DNA of 64,000 nucleotides from JANRLT01 sp041736895 (GCA_041736895.1 JBGSSS010000204.1:11460-75459), one strand, 5' to 3'; counted from the stretch's first letter, positions 34,414 through 43,994 are shown. Notes: generated from the letters alone by a model not told the origin. A program made the numbers and translations.

Positions 34414-34812
34414 ATGGCCACCAAAGCTCCTGAATTTCTCGGCACCGGCCGCCGCAAGACGGCAGTCGCCCGCGTTCGCCTCTCTGCCGGCACTGGCAAA
34501 GTCAGCGTCAACGGACGCGAACTCAACGATTACTTCTCGACCGAGAATGAACGCAACTCGGCCGTCGAGCCGCTTGTCGTTTGCGACAAGCGGAATGTGG
34601 TCGATGTCAAGATTTTGTGTGACGGCGGCGGACCAATCGGTCAAGCCGGCGCTTGCAAGATGGGCCTCGCCCGCGCGCTCCGCAAATTCGATGCGGCGCT
34701 CGACGAACTACTGCGTCACTCGGGTCTCCTGACCCGCGACAGCCGCATGAAGGAACGCAAGCACTACGGTTTGCGTGGCGCTCGCCGCGGGACACAGTTC
34801 AGCAAGCGTTAA
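34414..34812 (+). CDS. rpsI: 30S ribosomal protein S9
   Basis: S9 is part of the small-subunit head and reaches the P-site tRNA with its C-terminal tail. The 132 residues contain GTGRRKTAVARVRL, GGGPIGQAGACKMGLARAL and the conserved end DSRMKERKHYGLRGARRGTQFSKR, with the invariant final Lys-Arg. It forms an operon with rplM. A strong terminator follows 25 bases after the stop. Confidence 0.97.
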   Translation: MATKAPEFLGTGRRKTAVARVRLSAGTGKVSVNGRELNDYFSTENERNSAVEPLVVCDKRNVVDVKILCDGGGPIGQAGACKMGLARALRKFDAALDELLRHSGLLTRDSRMKERKHYGLRGARRGTQFSKR

Positions 34813-34837
34813 TCGCTCGGCAATACGATCAATCAAC

Positions 34838-34870
34838 AAAAAATCCCACGAGTTCCTCGTGGGATTTTTT
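34838..34870 (+). terminator. Rho-independent terminator after rpsI
   Basis: TCCCACGAG-TTC-CTCGTGGGA stem flanked by six A and six T, so the whole structure pairs through 15 bp. It ends the rplM-rpsI operon; by symmetry it could also work on the minus strand. Confidence 0.9.
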
Positions 34871-34906
34871 GTTGCGCTCATTCATCAGTCAATGACTTTC
34901 ATAACG

Positions 34907-34933
34907 CATCCGGGGACTTACGTCCCCGGCTCA
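34907..34933. repeat. Palindromic repeat with a CCGGGGAC/GTCCCCGG stem, copy 2
   Basis: A perfect 8-bp stem CCGGGGAC-TTAC-GTCCCCGG at 34910-34929, flanked by CAT and CTCA as in the copy at 1723-1750. The stop codon of the DUF885 gene (TGA, 34931-34933 on the minus strand) is part of the conserved edge of the repeat. Confidence 0.75.
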
Positions 34934-36700
34934 GGAGCGTTGAGATTGCTCCGCAAGCCACGCATCCACTAACTCCTCAAGCACATCCAACGGCACCGGG
35001 CCTTCGCGAAGCACGACGTCGTGGAACTCGCGGAGGTCGAACTTGTCGCCGAGTTTCTTTTCGGCGCGTTGGCGTAGTTCGCGGATCTTGAGTTCGCCTA
35101 TCTTGTACGCCAGGGCTTGCCCCGGCCAGGCGATGTAGCGGTCGATCTCGTTGACGATATCAACCTCGGTCTTGGCCGTGTTGTCGCGAAAGAAGACAAT
35201 CGCGCGGTCGCGCGTCCAACGTCTATGGTGCATGCCCGTATCGACGACGAGCCGCACGGCGCGCCACATTTCGTACGTGAGCTGACCGAACTTGGAGTAC
35301 GGATCTTTGTAACAGCCGAGCTCGGGGCCAAGGCTCTCGCCGTAGAGTGCCCAGCCTTCGACAAACGCGGTAAAACTTGCTTGGCGGCGAAACATCGGCA
35401 GGTTGGTTAGCTCGCTGGCGAGCGCGATTTGCAGGTGATGCCCCGGCACCGCTTCGTGCAGTGTTAGCGCTTCCATCTCGTACTTGGGCCGCATCTCGGG
35501 TCGATACAGGTTCACAAAAAACGCCCCCGCCCGGCGGCCATCGGCCGACGGTTCGCGGTAGTAACCCGTTGTTGTATCGGGGGCGATGTTCAGCGGGATC
35601 GCTTCGACGCCGTAGGGGATTCGCGGCAACCGCTTGAAGAGCTTTGGCAATAGCGGGTCGATCCGTTTGCTGATGATTTGATACCCGGCGAGAAGTTCGT
35701 CGCTGCTGGTGTAGTAGTGCTTCTTGTCGGTGCGGAGTTCTTGCAGAAACTCGGCGAAGGTTCCTTTGTATTCGAGTTGATTGACGACCTTTTCCATCTC
35801 CGCGCGAATGCGGGCAACTTCTTTCAAGCCCAGCTCATGAATCTCATCCGGCGTCAGTGACGTCGTCGTGAAGCCACGCGCACGGAGAGCGTAAAATTCT
35901 TCGCCGCGTGGAAACTGCCACGCTCCGACTTGTTCATAACCGGCGGGGATGTATTCTTTTTCGATGAAGTCTAGGAGTTCGCGGTAGAAGGGGATGACGC
36001 TCCGTTCAATCTCTTCCATAGCCGCGCGGCGCAGCTTGGGATGAATAAAGGGTGTCACGGTTTCGGGAATGTCACGAAACGGCTTATAAAAGGGGCTTTT
36101 CTGCGGGTCATCGACGATCTGCTGCTTGATCTGCGTTGGCAGGCGCCGCAGGACAATCTGCGGATGGATGATACCGCGGCGTTTCCCTTCGCGCAGCAGA
36201 GCAATCACTTGCCGTCCATATTCAGGAAAAGCCTTCAGCCGTGCGAGCCAGTTCAAATAATCATTCTCCGTGCGAAAATCGATCACTTCAGTGATTGAAT
36301 GCTCGTCCTGAATCCCGTCACGCTGATTGATCGGCAAGAGATACAACCCAAACGGATGCTCGGCGATTTCCACTTCCAACTGCCGGCGAAAGAGCCGGTA
36401 ATTCAGGCGTTCGTCGACCACGAGTTGCGCGGGGTCAATCGCCTTAAGCTCCGCAAGCAATTCCTCGCGCTGCTTCGCGCGGCGTTCAATCGCCGCCAGC
36501 GACAGATCGGGCCAGCGATCGTCAAACCGCTTGTCGCCGAGCCACGTCGCCCGCGTCGGGAATTCGGTTAGCCCACGTTCCCAATCATCGGCGACGAGTT
36601 TTTGAAACGCGGCGGTGGGCTCGGGTTTCGCTGGTTCCTCGGCGCAGAGGGAGGAAGAAAGCAAGATTAAAGCGCAGCACCGCAGCGTGACTCGAATCAT
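34931..36700 (-). CDS. Secreted DUF885-family metallopeptidase-like protein
   Basis: This 589-residue protein starts at the ATG at 36700 with a signal peptide (LRCCALILLSSSLCA|EEP). DUF885 proteins are M32/M3-like helical zinc enzymes. The motif LHEAVPGHHLQ (HExxxGHH) sits near residue 415, and AFVEGWALYGESLG supplies the further Glu. These fit a zinc-peptidase active site. The frame is open to 36790, but that part overlaps the preceding gene and reads cysteine-rich. It may be co-transcribed with the Dabb gene 67 bases upstream. Peptide substrates are unknown. Confidence 0.85.
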   Translation of the reverse strand: MIRVTLRCCALILLSSSLCAEEPAKPEPTAAFQKLVADDWERGLTEFPTRATWLGDKRFDDRWPDLSLAAIERRAKQREELLAELKAIDPAQLVVDERLNYRLFRRQLEVEIAEHPFGLYLLPINQRDGIQDEHSITEVIDFRTENDYLNWLARLKAFPEYGRQVIALLREGKRRGIIHPQIVLRRLPTQIKQQIVDDPQKSPFYKPFRDIPETVTPFIHPKLRRAAMEEIERSVIPFYRELLDFIEKEYIPAGYEQVGAWQFPRGEEFYALRARGFTTTSLTPDEIHELGLKEVARIRAEMEKVVNQLEYKGTFAEFLQELRTDKKHYYTSSDELLAGYQIISKRIDPLLPKLFKRLPRIPYGVEAIPLNIAPDTTTGYYREPSADGRRAGAFFVNLYRPEMRPKYEMEALTLHEAVPGHHLQIALASELTNLPMFRRQASFTAFVEGWALYGESLGPELGCYKDPYSKFGQLTYEMWRAVRLVVDTGMHHRRWTRDRAIVFFRDNTAKTEVDIVNEIDRYIAWPGQALAYKIGELKIRELRQRAEKKLGDKFDLREFHDVVLREGPVPLDVLEELVDAWLAEQSQRS

Positions 36701-36767
36701 GGAAAGTCTCTTGCCGATTTGAATTGAAGCATCGCTCCGCTGCGCGTCGCCGCAAAACGAGTGACAA

Positions 36768-37187
36768 CTAGCGCGGTGCCAAGTAATCAAACACTACAAC
36801 CTTTTCGCGACGGTCTTTTACGATTTGGACGTACGCGTCGTGGGCCGGATGTTTCAGGTACGCCGCCAGACCCGCTTCGTTTTCAAATGTCACGACGAAG
36901 ATATGCGTCAGGCCGTCGGATTTCCCTTCGGTGCTGGTGTTCAAGCCGTGTTCGATGTTAAGGACGATGCCCGGCGCGCCGGCGTTGGCGTTGACTTTGT
37001 CGCGCAAGCCGAGAAACGCCGTGACAACTTCTTGAACTTGGTCCGGCGTGACCTCTGGTTTGAACTTGTACATGACAAGGTGCTTGAGCACTTTCCCATC
37101 AGCGGCCGGAGCCGTTTGAGCAGAGGGGGCAATCACCATCATCATCAATCCTCCGAGAAGCAACGTTGAAACGAGAATCGTGCGCAT
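36768..37187 (-). CDS. Secreted Dabb (stress-responsive alpha/beta-barrel) domain protein
   Basis: This 139-residue protein has a signal peptide (residues 1-28, ending TAPAAD) and one Dabb domain: VLKHLVMYKFKPEVTPDQVQEV, GLTHIFVVTFENEAGLAAYLKHPAHDAYV and a final VVVFDYLAPR. Dabb domains are ferredoxin-like dimers with diverse or unknown roles. AAGGA lies upstream of the ATG, 11 bases after the preceding gene. Confidence 0.9.
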   Translation of the reverse strand: MRTILVSTLLLGGLMMMVIAPSAQTAPAADGKVLKHLVMYKFKPEVTPDQVQEVVTAFLGLRDKVNANAGAPGIVLNIEHGLNTSTEGKSDGLTHIFVVTFENEAGLAAYLKHPAHDAYVQIVKDRREKVVVFDYLAPR

Positions 37188-37198
37188 GAGGAGTTTCC

Positions 37199-37603
37199 TT
37201 ATTCTTGCAAAGGTTGAAAGGCCGTAACTTCAAGCTGCGGTGCTTCTTCTGACTCGAACATCCGCGGCACACAAAGGACCAAGACCGCCGCCAGGATCAA
37301 GCCATACGCCAGCCAATCCAACGGGCGGATATTTTCGTGAATATACAGCCAGTTGAACAGAATGAATGCGCCGATGGAAATCACTTCTTGCACAATTTTC
37401 AATTGCGGCGCACTGATGCCCGCATTATGGCCGATGCGATTGGCGGGCACCTGAAAAATATACTCTGGCAGCGCGATCAGCCAACTTACCGCGATGACGA
37501 TAAAGAGGGCGTGCTCTTTGTATTTCAAATGCCCGTACCAGGCCATCGTCATAAATGTGTTGGAAACCAGCAACAATCCAATTGTCTTTATCCACGGAGA
37601 CAT
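37199..37603 (-). CDS. DMT-family membrane protein (DUF486)
   Basis: This 134-residue protein has four membrane helices and the DUF486 signatures FMTMAWYGHLKYKEHALF, VSWLIALPEYIFQVPANRIGH and QLKIVQEVISIGAFILFNWLYI. DUF486 proteins are small relatives of drug/metabolite exporters whose substrate is unknown. The gene is 67 bases downstream of the DtxR-type regulator and 11 bases upstream of the Dabb gene, so they may share a transcript. Confidence 0.9.
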   Translation of the reverse strand: MSPWIKTIGLLLVSNTFMTMAWYGHLKYKEHALFIVIAVSWLIALPEYIFQVPANRIGHNAGISAPQLKIVQEVISIGAFILFNWLYIHENIRPLDWLAYGLILAAVLVLCVPRMFESEEAPQLEVTAFQPLQE

Positions 37604-37670
37604 GCGAATTCCATTTCGTCATTAAGAGGACCTATACTCTTGCGAGTTCCGCGACAGGGTTCGGCTGACT

Positions 37671-38330
37671 TTACAGTTCGACCACTTGGATTTTTCCGGC
37701 GGCTGGCATGCCGAGCGATGTTTCGTGGTCGCCGACTCGAACGACGACGAGACCAGCTTCTTGTTTCTTCGCGACTGTCGTTCCCAAGGCATCGAGCGTG
37801 ATCCCGGAATTGGTCAAAAACCGCAAGAATTCAGGCGATTGATCGACCACGCGGGTGATTTTGAAGCGTTGCCCCGGCATCGTTTCCGCTAAGCTCGTGG
37901 TTGGCGGATTCAGCAGCGTCCCGTCGGCGCGAGGGATTGGGTCGCCATGCGGATCGACACTCGGATAACCGAGGAACTTGTCGATGCGGTCGATAAGCAA
38001 ATCGCTAACCGCGTGTTCCATGTGCTCGGCTTCTTCGTGAACTTCGTCCCAGCTCATCTCAAGAGTGCGGGCGAGGAAGACCTCGATCAAGCGATGCCGA
38101 CGAATGACGCGCAGCGCGAGCACTTGCCCGGCGGCAGTCAACGAGACGCCGGTGTACGGCATGTACTCGACCAGCGCGCTCTCGCTCAGGGTCTTGAGCA
38201 TGCTCGTCACCGTGCCGGGCGAAACGGCGAGCGCAGTGGCGAGTTGCCCCGTGGCTACCGCCCCCCCACCGCGATCGAGCCCGAGCTGATAGATCGCCTT
38301 GACGTAATTTTCGACAGTTAAGCTGGGCAT
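37671..38330 (-). CDS. DtxR/MntR-family metal-dependent transcriptional regulator
   Basis: This 219-residue repressor-type protein has an N-terminal winged helix (VENYVKAIYQLG, LATALAVSPGTVTSMLKTL), the DtxR dimer and metal-binding segment (RRHRLIEVFLARTLEMSWDEVHEEAEHMEHAVSD, with Glu and His ligands) and a FeoA/SH3-like C-terminal domain from about 145. It should bind DNA when loaded with Fe(II) or Mn(II). No metal transporter gene is adjacent, so its target is not obvious; I found no clear operator. Confidence 0.92.
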   Translation of the reverse strand: MPSLTVENYVKAIYQLGLDRGGGAVATGQLATALAVSPGTVTSMLKTLSESALVEYMPYTGVSLTAAGQVLALRVIRRHRLIEVFLARTLEMSWDEVHEEAEHMEHAVSDLLIDRIDKFLGYPSVDPHGDPIPRADGTLLNPPTTSLAETMPGQRFKITRVVDQSPEFLRFLTNSGITLDALGTTVAKKQEAGLVVVRVGDHETSLGMPAAGKIQVVEL

Positions 38331-38378
38331 AGCGTCAAAGATGCGGTCAAAACCAGCGAACAGGGAAGCGCGAAATGA

Positions 38379-39665
38379 TCAGCTGGCAGCTATTACCGAG
38401 TCTTCAATCAAGCGAGGATATTTTCGCCAAATTAGAATGGACAAGCACAACGTATTCAGCACCAGAGCAATCGACAAGAGCAGCATCACCCACCACAAAT
38501 CTAGGGCAATGTGCTGATCATACCACTTCGCCGTCGGCTTGAGTTCCTCGGCGTAAAAGTTCTTGCTATCGCAAGAATACAGGATTTTGTAAGCATAACC
38601 CAAAATACTATGCGCATATAGCAAGATCCCCAACAACCATTCGCCGCGGCGGCAGGCAATCCATATCAGCAGCACAGTCCAAGACCAATACCACAATTCG
38701 TACTCCGGCATCATCCCCACCAAAAAAGTGAACATGACGCCATAGATTCCGACAATGGCGCTAGGCAGCGTGAAACGCACGCGCAGCGCTAAAAGCATGT
38801 AACTGGCCATCGCCATTAGCGTAGGGATCGTGGAAATCGCTTTGGCCCAGTGCCGATGCGCTCGTGACGCGGCAAACGTGGGTGTCTGATCCCAGAGCCA
38901 AGCCAAGGAATAAAGCGAACCGCTCATGTAGGATTGGACGCTATGATGGAGTAGCCGGAGTTGGCCATCCCGCAAGTACATAAACCCAAGCAGTACGGAA
39001 AGCACGGCGCTAGAAGCGAGGGCAAGCATTTTCCGCTGGGCTGGATAAGCCATCCACAGCGCGGCGAAATAGACTAGTAAAAACGGCTTCGCCACCAAGA
39101 CGCCCAGCGCGGCAGCCGCCCAGCAAGCCCAAACACCCCCGCGCGACCAGCAGACAAAACAGAGCCCGCACCACATGCCGGCCACCGTTTCATCTTGCGC
39201 TAAGACGGCGCTTGGCAACCACGTCAGCGGTGAAATGGCAAAAGCGAGCGCGATCAGAATCTCGCGCTTCGTCCGCGGAGCACCCCAGCGGCGAAACACT
39301 TCGTAGACCGTGATACCAAAGCCCAGCGTGAACCAAAAGATCATCGTGCCGCGGAATGCCAAAAACTCGCTGGCACCGAAGTATCTCAACGGATGATAAA
39401 TCGGGGCCAACAGCAAGGGCAGCAGCGGCGCGGCAACCCAGCCCCCGTTCATCTTGGCGTCGGGTGGCGGGTTCAGCAGGATGAGCGGATGCTCGACATA
39501 GTTGCGATACTCGCCCACGTCGCTAGAAACTTCTATGCCTTGCAGCAACTTTTGCAAGAGCAGCGCCAGTGCGACTTGAAGAGCCAGCACCAGAAGCGTC
39601 ACCCCCACGGCCCAGCGCCGGCTTGACGCCGTGGCTGCCGCTTCGGATTGATGGGTTTCTTGCAT
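38379..39665 (-). CDS. Multi-pass membrane protein, glycosyltransferase-like (GT-C type)
   Basis: This 428-residue protein has about ten hydrophobic helices. The first long loop reads SDVGEYRNYVEHPLI, with an acidic residue in the position expected for GT-C enzymes, and GVLVAKPFLLVYFAALWMAYP resembles GT87-type mannosyltransferases. The ATG at 39665 is preferred to a GTG at 39707. No partner gene is coupled; it diverges from the HAD-UbiA fusion gene, which also uses polyprenyl lipids. The assignment to GT-C is by topology, not a decisive motif. Confidence 0.55.
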   Translation of the reverse strand: MQETHQSEAAATASSRRWAVGVTLLVLALQVALALLLQKLLQGIEVSSDVGEYRNYVEHPLILLNPPPDAKMNGGWVAAPLLPLLLAPIYHPLRYFGASEFLAFRGTMIFWFTLGFGITVYEVFRRWGAPRTKREILIALAFAISPLTWLPSAVLAQDETVAGMWCGLCFVCWSRGGVWACWAAAALGVLVAKPFLLVYFAALWMAYPAQRKMLALASSAVLSVLLGFMYLRDGQLRLLHHSVQSYMSGSLYSLAWLWDQTPTFAASRAHRHWAKAISTIPTLMAMASYMLLALRVRFTLPSAIVGIYGVMFTFLVGMMPEYELWYWSWTVLLIWIACRRGEWLLGILLYAHSILGYAYKILYSCDSKNFYAEELKPTAKWYDQHIALDLWWVMLLLSIALVLNTLCLSILIWRKYPRLIEDSVIAAS

Positions 39666-39888
39666 CTCGGGGAACGATCGAACTCTGCCGCTTGGTAGTT
39701 CTCGCACACATCAAAAAGGAAGCCTCACTCAATCTCTTTCATTTCCAGCTACTAGTCTAACCGGCAAGCGATAATCCGCTATCCGACACAGTCGTATTAT
39801 TCGGATTAATCCCTTTTTAATCTCTTGAATTCACGGGAAATCTCGGGACGGAGTTGCTGCTGAATTCGACTTTAGCCGTCATAATCAA

Positions 39889-41553
39889 ATGATCCCTCGC
39901 ATCAAGCTAGGCAAACCTCCGACTCGCTTCGTGCGTATGTCCCAAACTCCCGAGACGATTGAAACTTCCTCGCCATTGCCTGAGGGCATTCTCGCGAAAC
40001 GGCCGATTTTTGTCGATCTCGATGGCACGTTGATCGCTGCGGACTTGGGGCAGGAAGCATTCTTTTCGGCGATCCTTAGCAATCCCTGGAGTCTCTTAAC
40101 GGCTCCCATTCATGCCGCTAGGGGACTTGCTCATTTTAAGAGCCAGTTATCCAAATCGGTTGTCCCCAACGTTGAATACCTTCCTTATCATGCGGATGTC
40201 ATCAAGGAACTCAAAAGACTCAAAGCCGAAGGGCATCCGCTCATTCTGGCCACCGCAAGCCATCGTCTCTGGGCAGAGCCGTTAGCACGACATTTGAATA
40301 TTTTCGATGACATCCTGGCGACCGACGCGCAAACCAATCTCAAAGGCGCTAACAAACTTGCGGCGATCGAACGCTATTGTCAGGAACAGGGTTGGCCTGA
40401 ATTCGAATACTGGGGGGATGCGCCGGTCGATCTCCGCATTTGGAGCGCCCCGGCCTCGGCGCGGATCGTGGCGGTGAACCCCAGCCAGAAAACCTTGGCG
40501 GCGATTCGAGCGACGAAAAAAGAAACCCACGTTTTTACGAACCGCGCGCCGCGTTGGCAGGCGATCCTGCGCGCGATGCGACCCCAGCAGTGGATCAAGA
40601 ACCTGCTGATCTTTGTGCCGCTTTTGTTGTCTCATCAGTTAAATGATCCGACGCGGATCACGGCGACTTTCTTGACCTTTGTCGCTTTTTGCCTAACCGC
40701 TTCTGGCGTTTACATCCTCAATGATACGCTGGACGCCACCAATGACCGGCGGCATCCTGACAAACGGCATCGGCCATTTGCCGCAGGGACGCTGCCTTTG
40801 GTCTGGGGAGTGTTTCTTAGTCTGGGATTGCTGGCCGCGGGTCAACTGGTGATTTGGAACAGTTTCGGGAATCTGCCCGCCGCCGCGCGTTGCAGCATTC
40901 TCGTGCTTATCTATATCGGCCTGAATCTTTGGTATTCAGTGGTCTTGAAACGGCGGATGGTCATTGATGTGATTTGCTTGGCCTCGATGTATACACTTCG
41001 CATTTTGATCGGCGGCATCGCGGCGGGCGTGCCGATCTCGAACTGGCTGTTGGCCTTTTCCATCACGTTTTTCACTTCGCTGGCTTTTGCCAAACGCTAC
41101 GCCGAATTGGCGCGCTTGGCCGAAGCAACTTTGTTGGAATCTCCGGAACTGAGATTGCAAACACTCGTGCTCTCGCGCGATACTCCCGCTGCGGAAAAAG
41201 TGAGTTCCCCGGGCCGCGGCTATGCGGTTCATGACCTTTCGGTGATTTCCAGCATTGGACCGACTTGCGGCTACATGGCAATCCTGGTGCTCGCATTGTA
41301 TATCAACAGCGATCAGATGAAGGAGCTTTATAAGGTCACGTTTCCATTGTGGCTGATCTGTCCTTTGCTCATGTACTGGATCACACGGCTCTGGTTTATC
41401 GCTCATCGCAATGAACTGCACGAAGATCCGGTCGTCTTTGCGATTCGCGATCGGATCAGTTGGTTGATTGGAGCGATGACCGTTGCTCTCGCGGTTACCG
41501 CTTCCTATCTGGAGCGCTTTCCACGAATAGTTGATTATATCTTTGGAAGATAG
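39889..41553 (+). CDS. HAD hydrolase-UbiA prenyltransferase fusion (DPPR-synthase-like)
   Basis: This 554-residue protein joins two enzymes. Residues 38-215 are a HAD phosphatase: FVDLDGTLI supplies the two catalytic Asp, ATASHRLW the Ser/Thr motif, GDAPVDLRIW the last acidic motif. Residues 230-554 are a UbiA-type membrane prenyltransferase with YILNDTLDATNDRRHPDKRHRP, the form typical of decaprenyl-phosphate phosphoribosyltransferases, and about eight helices. The likely role is to attach phosphoribose to a polyprenyl phosphate and remove the phosphate, giving a lipid-linked pentose donor. Start could also be the ATG at 39937. Confidence 0.85.
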   Translation: MIPRIKLGKPPTRFVRMSQTPETIETSSPLPEGILAKRPIFVDLDGTLIAADLGQEAFFSAILSNPWSLLTAPIHAARGLAHFKSQLSKSVVPNVEYLPYHADVIKELKRLKAEGHPLILATASHRLWAEPLARHLNIFDDILATDAQTNLKGANKLAAIERYCQEQGWPEFEYWGDAPVDLRIWSAPASARIVAVNPSQKTLAAIRATKKETHVFTNRAPRWQAILRAMRPQQWIKNLLIFVPLLLSHQLNDPTRITATFLTFVAFCLTASGVYILNDTLDATNDRRHPDKRHRPFAAGTLPLVWGVFLSLGLLAAGQLVIWNSFGNLPAAARCSILVLIYIGLNLWYSVVLKRRMVIDVICLASMYTLRILIGGIAAGVPISNWLLAFSITFFTSLAFAKRYAELARLAEATLLESPELRLQTLVLSRDTPAAEKVSSPGRGYAVHDLSVISSIGPTCGYMAILVLALYINSDQMKELYKVTFPLWLICPLLMYWITRLWFIAHRNELHEDPVVFAIRDRISWLIGAMTVALAVTASYLERFPRIVDYIFGR

Positions 41554-41694
41554 GAGCTAGCGGATCCTACCCGCCGAGCCATTTGTATCTTGGCTTAACT
41601 TCTCATAAAACACCCCATGCCCATTTCGCTCGGCAAAGGGTAAAATACTTAGTTCGCTAAAATTCGCCCGCTGTCTTCGGGAACTTAGGAAATC

Positions 41695-43833
41695 ATGAAT
41701 TTTCAACTCGTCGCTCCGTATCAACCCGCCGGCGATCAACCGCAGGCGATCGAAGCTCTGGTCAAAGGGATCAACTCCGGCCGCAAGCATCAAACACTGC
41801 TCGGCGTGACCGGCTCGGGAAAGACGTTTACGATGGCCAATGTCATCGCCCAAACACAGCGGCCGACGCTGGTGCTCTCGCACAATAAGACACTAGCCGC
41901 GCAGCTATACGGCGAGTTCAAGGACTTTTTCCCGCACAACGCCGTTCATTATTTCGTCAGCTATTACGACTATTATCAGCCCGAAGCGTACATCCCGCAG
42001 CGGGACATCTACATCGAAAAAGATGCCAGCATCAACCAGGAAATCGACCGCCTGCGCCTCGCTACCACAAGCGCGCTCGTTAGCCGCCGCGATGTGATCA
42101 TCGTCGCGAGCGTCTCTTGCATCTATGGCTTGGGTTCGCCCGACGATTACAAAAAGGCGCAGGTCGCCCTAATTCGCGGCGCGACAGTCGAGCGGGACGA
42201 AGTACTGCGGAAGCTCGTCGATATTCATTACGAACGCAACGATTACGAATTCGACCGCGGCAAGTTTCGCGTCCGCGGCGATTGCGTCGAACTCTGGCCT
42301 GCGTACGAAGAGTTCGGCTATCGGATCGAGTTTTGGGGTGACGAGGTCGAGCAGCTTTCGTTCATCAACCCGACCAGCGGCGAAGTTCTCAGCCGCCACG
42401 AATCGCTTTACGTCTACCCGGCCAAACACTTCGTCATGGCTGAAGATAAAATCGCCAAGGCGATCGACTCGATCAAGGAAGAGCTCGAAGTTCGGCTCGA
42501 AGAACTGCGCAACGTCGGCAAACTGCTTGAAGCGCAGCGGCTTAGCGCGCGGACACGCTTCGACATCGAGATGATGCAAGAAGCCGGGTTCTGCCCGGGC
42601 ATCGAAAACTACAGCCGCCCGCTCAGCGGCCGCCCCGCCGGCAGCACGCCCGAGACGCTATACAACTTTTTCCCGAGCGATTACCTGATTTTCGCCGACG
42701 AGTCGCACGCCACGGTGCCCCAAATTCGCGGCATGTATGCTGGCGACCGAGCACGCAAAATCACGCTCGTCGAACACGGCTTTCGCTTGCCCAGTGCACT
42801 CGACAATCGCCCGCTCAAGTTCGAGGAATGGGAAAACAAGATCGGGCAGATCATTCATGTCAGCGCGACGCCCGGCGTGTATGAACTGGAAAATAGCGGC
42901 GGCGAATTCGTGGAACAGGTGATCCGCCCCACCGGCTTGCTCGATCCGATCATCGAACTTCATCCGGCGAAAAACCAGGTCCCGCACTTGCTCAGCGAAA
43001 TTCGCGAACGCGCGGCAGTGGGCGATCGCGTCCTTGTGACGACCTTGACCAAGCGCATGGCCGAAGACCTTTCGTTTTATCTCGACGAGAATGGCGTACG
43101 CTGCAAATGGATTCACAGCGAGCTCGATGCGTTTGAACGAGTCGAAGTCCTCAAGTCGCTTCGCGAAGGGCGCTTCGAATGCGTCGTCGGCGTGAACCTG
43201 CTCCGCGAAGGGCTCGACTTGCCCGAGGTCTCTCTCGTCGCGATTCTCGACGCAGACAAGGAAGGGTTCCTGCGCAACGAGACGTCGCTGATCCAAACCA
43301 TCGGCCGCGCCGCGCGCAACGTGAATGCCAAGGTGCTCATGTATGGCGACAAAGTCACGGACTCCATGAAGCGAGCGATCGACGAGACCCGCCGCCGCCG
43401 CGCGATTCAGGAAGCCTTCAACAAAGAACACGGCATCACGCCGCAAAACACGCTGCGCACGATCGGCTCAGGCATCCACTCCGAAGCTGCGGCCCACAAA
43501 ATGGCGAACGCCGCTGTCGGCCGCACTGACGACGCAAAAGTGATCACCGAGGAATACATCAGCGAACTCCAAGCCGAAATGCTCGCCGCCGCCGAATCGC
43601 TCGAGTTCGAACGCGCCGCCTCGATCCGTGACCGGATCGAAAAGATCAAGGATCAAATGGGCAAACCGGCCCACGAAGTCGACCCGGGCGACGCGCCCGT
43701 GAAAAAAGGCCGCCGTGGCGGCGGCCCGCGCGGAATCCCGGGTATCAACAAGCAAAAAGACACCATCGAGGGCTCCAGCGACGCCCGCAGCAGCCGCCGC
43801 ACGGGGAAAATCCCGCGCCCTAAGCAGCCGTGA
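41695..43833 (+). CDS. uvrB: UvrABC excinuclease subunit UvrB
   Basis: UvrB is the damage-verification helicase of nucleotide excision repair. The 712 residues contain Walker A GVTGSGKTFT (Lys 43), the beta-hairpin YYDYYQPEAYIP near 90, helicase motifs FADESHAT and TIGRAARN, and a C-terminal UVR domain (ELQAEMLAAAESLEFERAASIRDRI, about 620-645) for UvrC binding. A charged Arg/Gly-rich tail of about 50 residues follows. AGGA lies five bases before the ATG. I found no LexA-like box upstream, but planctomycete SOS boxes are not well known to me. Confidence 0.97.
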   Translation: MNFQLVAPYQPAGDQPQAIEALVKGINSGRKHQTLLGVTGSGKTFTMANVIAQTQRPTLVLSHNKTLAAQLYGEFKDFFPHNAVHYFVSYYDYYQPEAYIPQRDIYIEKDASINQEIDRLRLATTSALVSRRDVIIVASVSCIYGLGSPDDYKKAQVALIRGATVERDEVLRKLVDIHYERNDYEFDRGKFRVRGDCVELWPAYEEFGYRIEFWGDEVEQLSFINPTSGEVLSRHESLYVYPAKHFVMAEDKIAKAIDSIKEELEVRLEELRNVGKLLEAQRLSARTRFDIEMMQEAGFCPGIENYSRPLSGRPAGSTPETLYNFFPSDYLIFADESHATVPQIRGMYAGDRARKITLVEHGFRLPSALDNRPLKFEEWENKIGQIIHVSATPGVYELENSGGEFVEQVIRPTGLLDPIIELHPAKNQVPHLLSEIRERAAVGDRVLVTTLTKRMAEDLSFYLDENGVRCKWIHSELDAFERVEVLKSLREGRFECVVGVNLLREGLDLPEVSLVAILDADKEGFLRNETSLIQTIGRAARNVNAKVLMYGDKVTDSMKRAIDETRRRRAIQEAFNKEHGITPQNTLRTIGSGIHSEAAAHKMANAAVGRTDDAKVITEEYISELQAEMLAAAESLEFERAASIRDRIEKIKDQMGKPAHEVDPGDAPVKKGRRGGGPRGIPGINKQKDTIEGSSDARSSRRTGKIPRPKQP

Positions 43834-43913
43834 TGCTAAGAATCGAGCAGGCGTGAGCAGCTCGTGAAATTAAAGCAACTTCATGGCGTTTGTACTTGGC
43901 ACATTATCTTACG

Positions 43914-43949
43914 CAATAAAAATAGCTCCGGGTGATTTCACCCGGAGCT
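43914..43949 (-). terminator. Rho-independent terminator after the PEP-CTERM gene
   Basis: A perfect 12-bp stem AGCTCCGGGTGA/TCACCCGGAGCT (43924-43949) is followed on the minus strand by ATTTTTATTG. It lies 45 bases past the stop of the PEP-CTERM gene. Confidence 0.85.
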
Positions 43950-43994
43950 GCAAGAGGAATTTTCAACTAACTACCCCAAGGACAGATTTCTGGT

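Noticed and set aside
41554..41694. LexA/SOS operator before uvrB
   Set aside because: No palindrome of a known SOS-box type is visible in the 141-base space.
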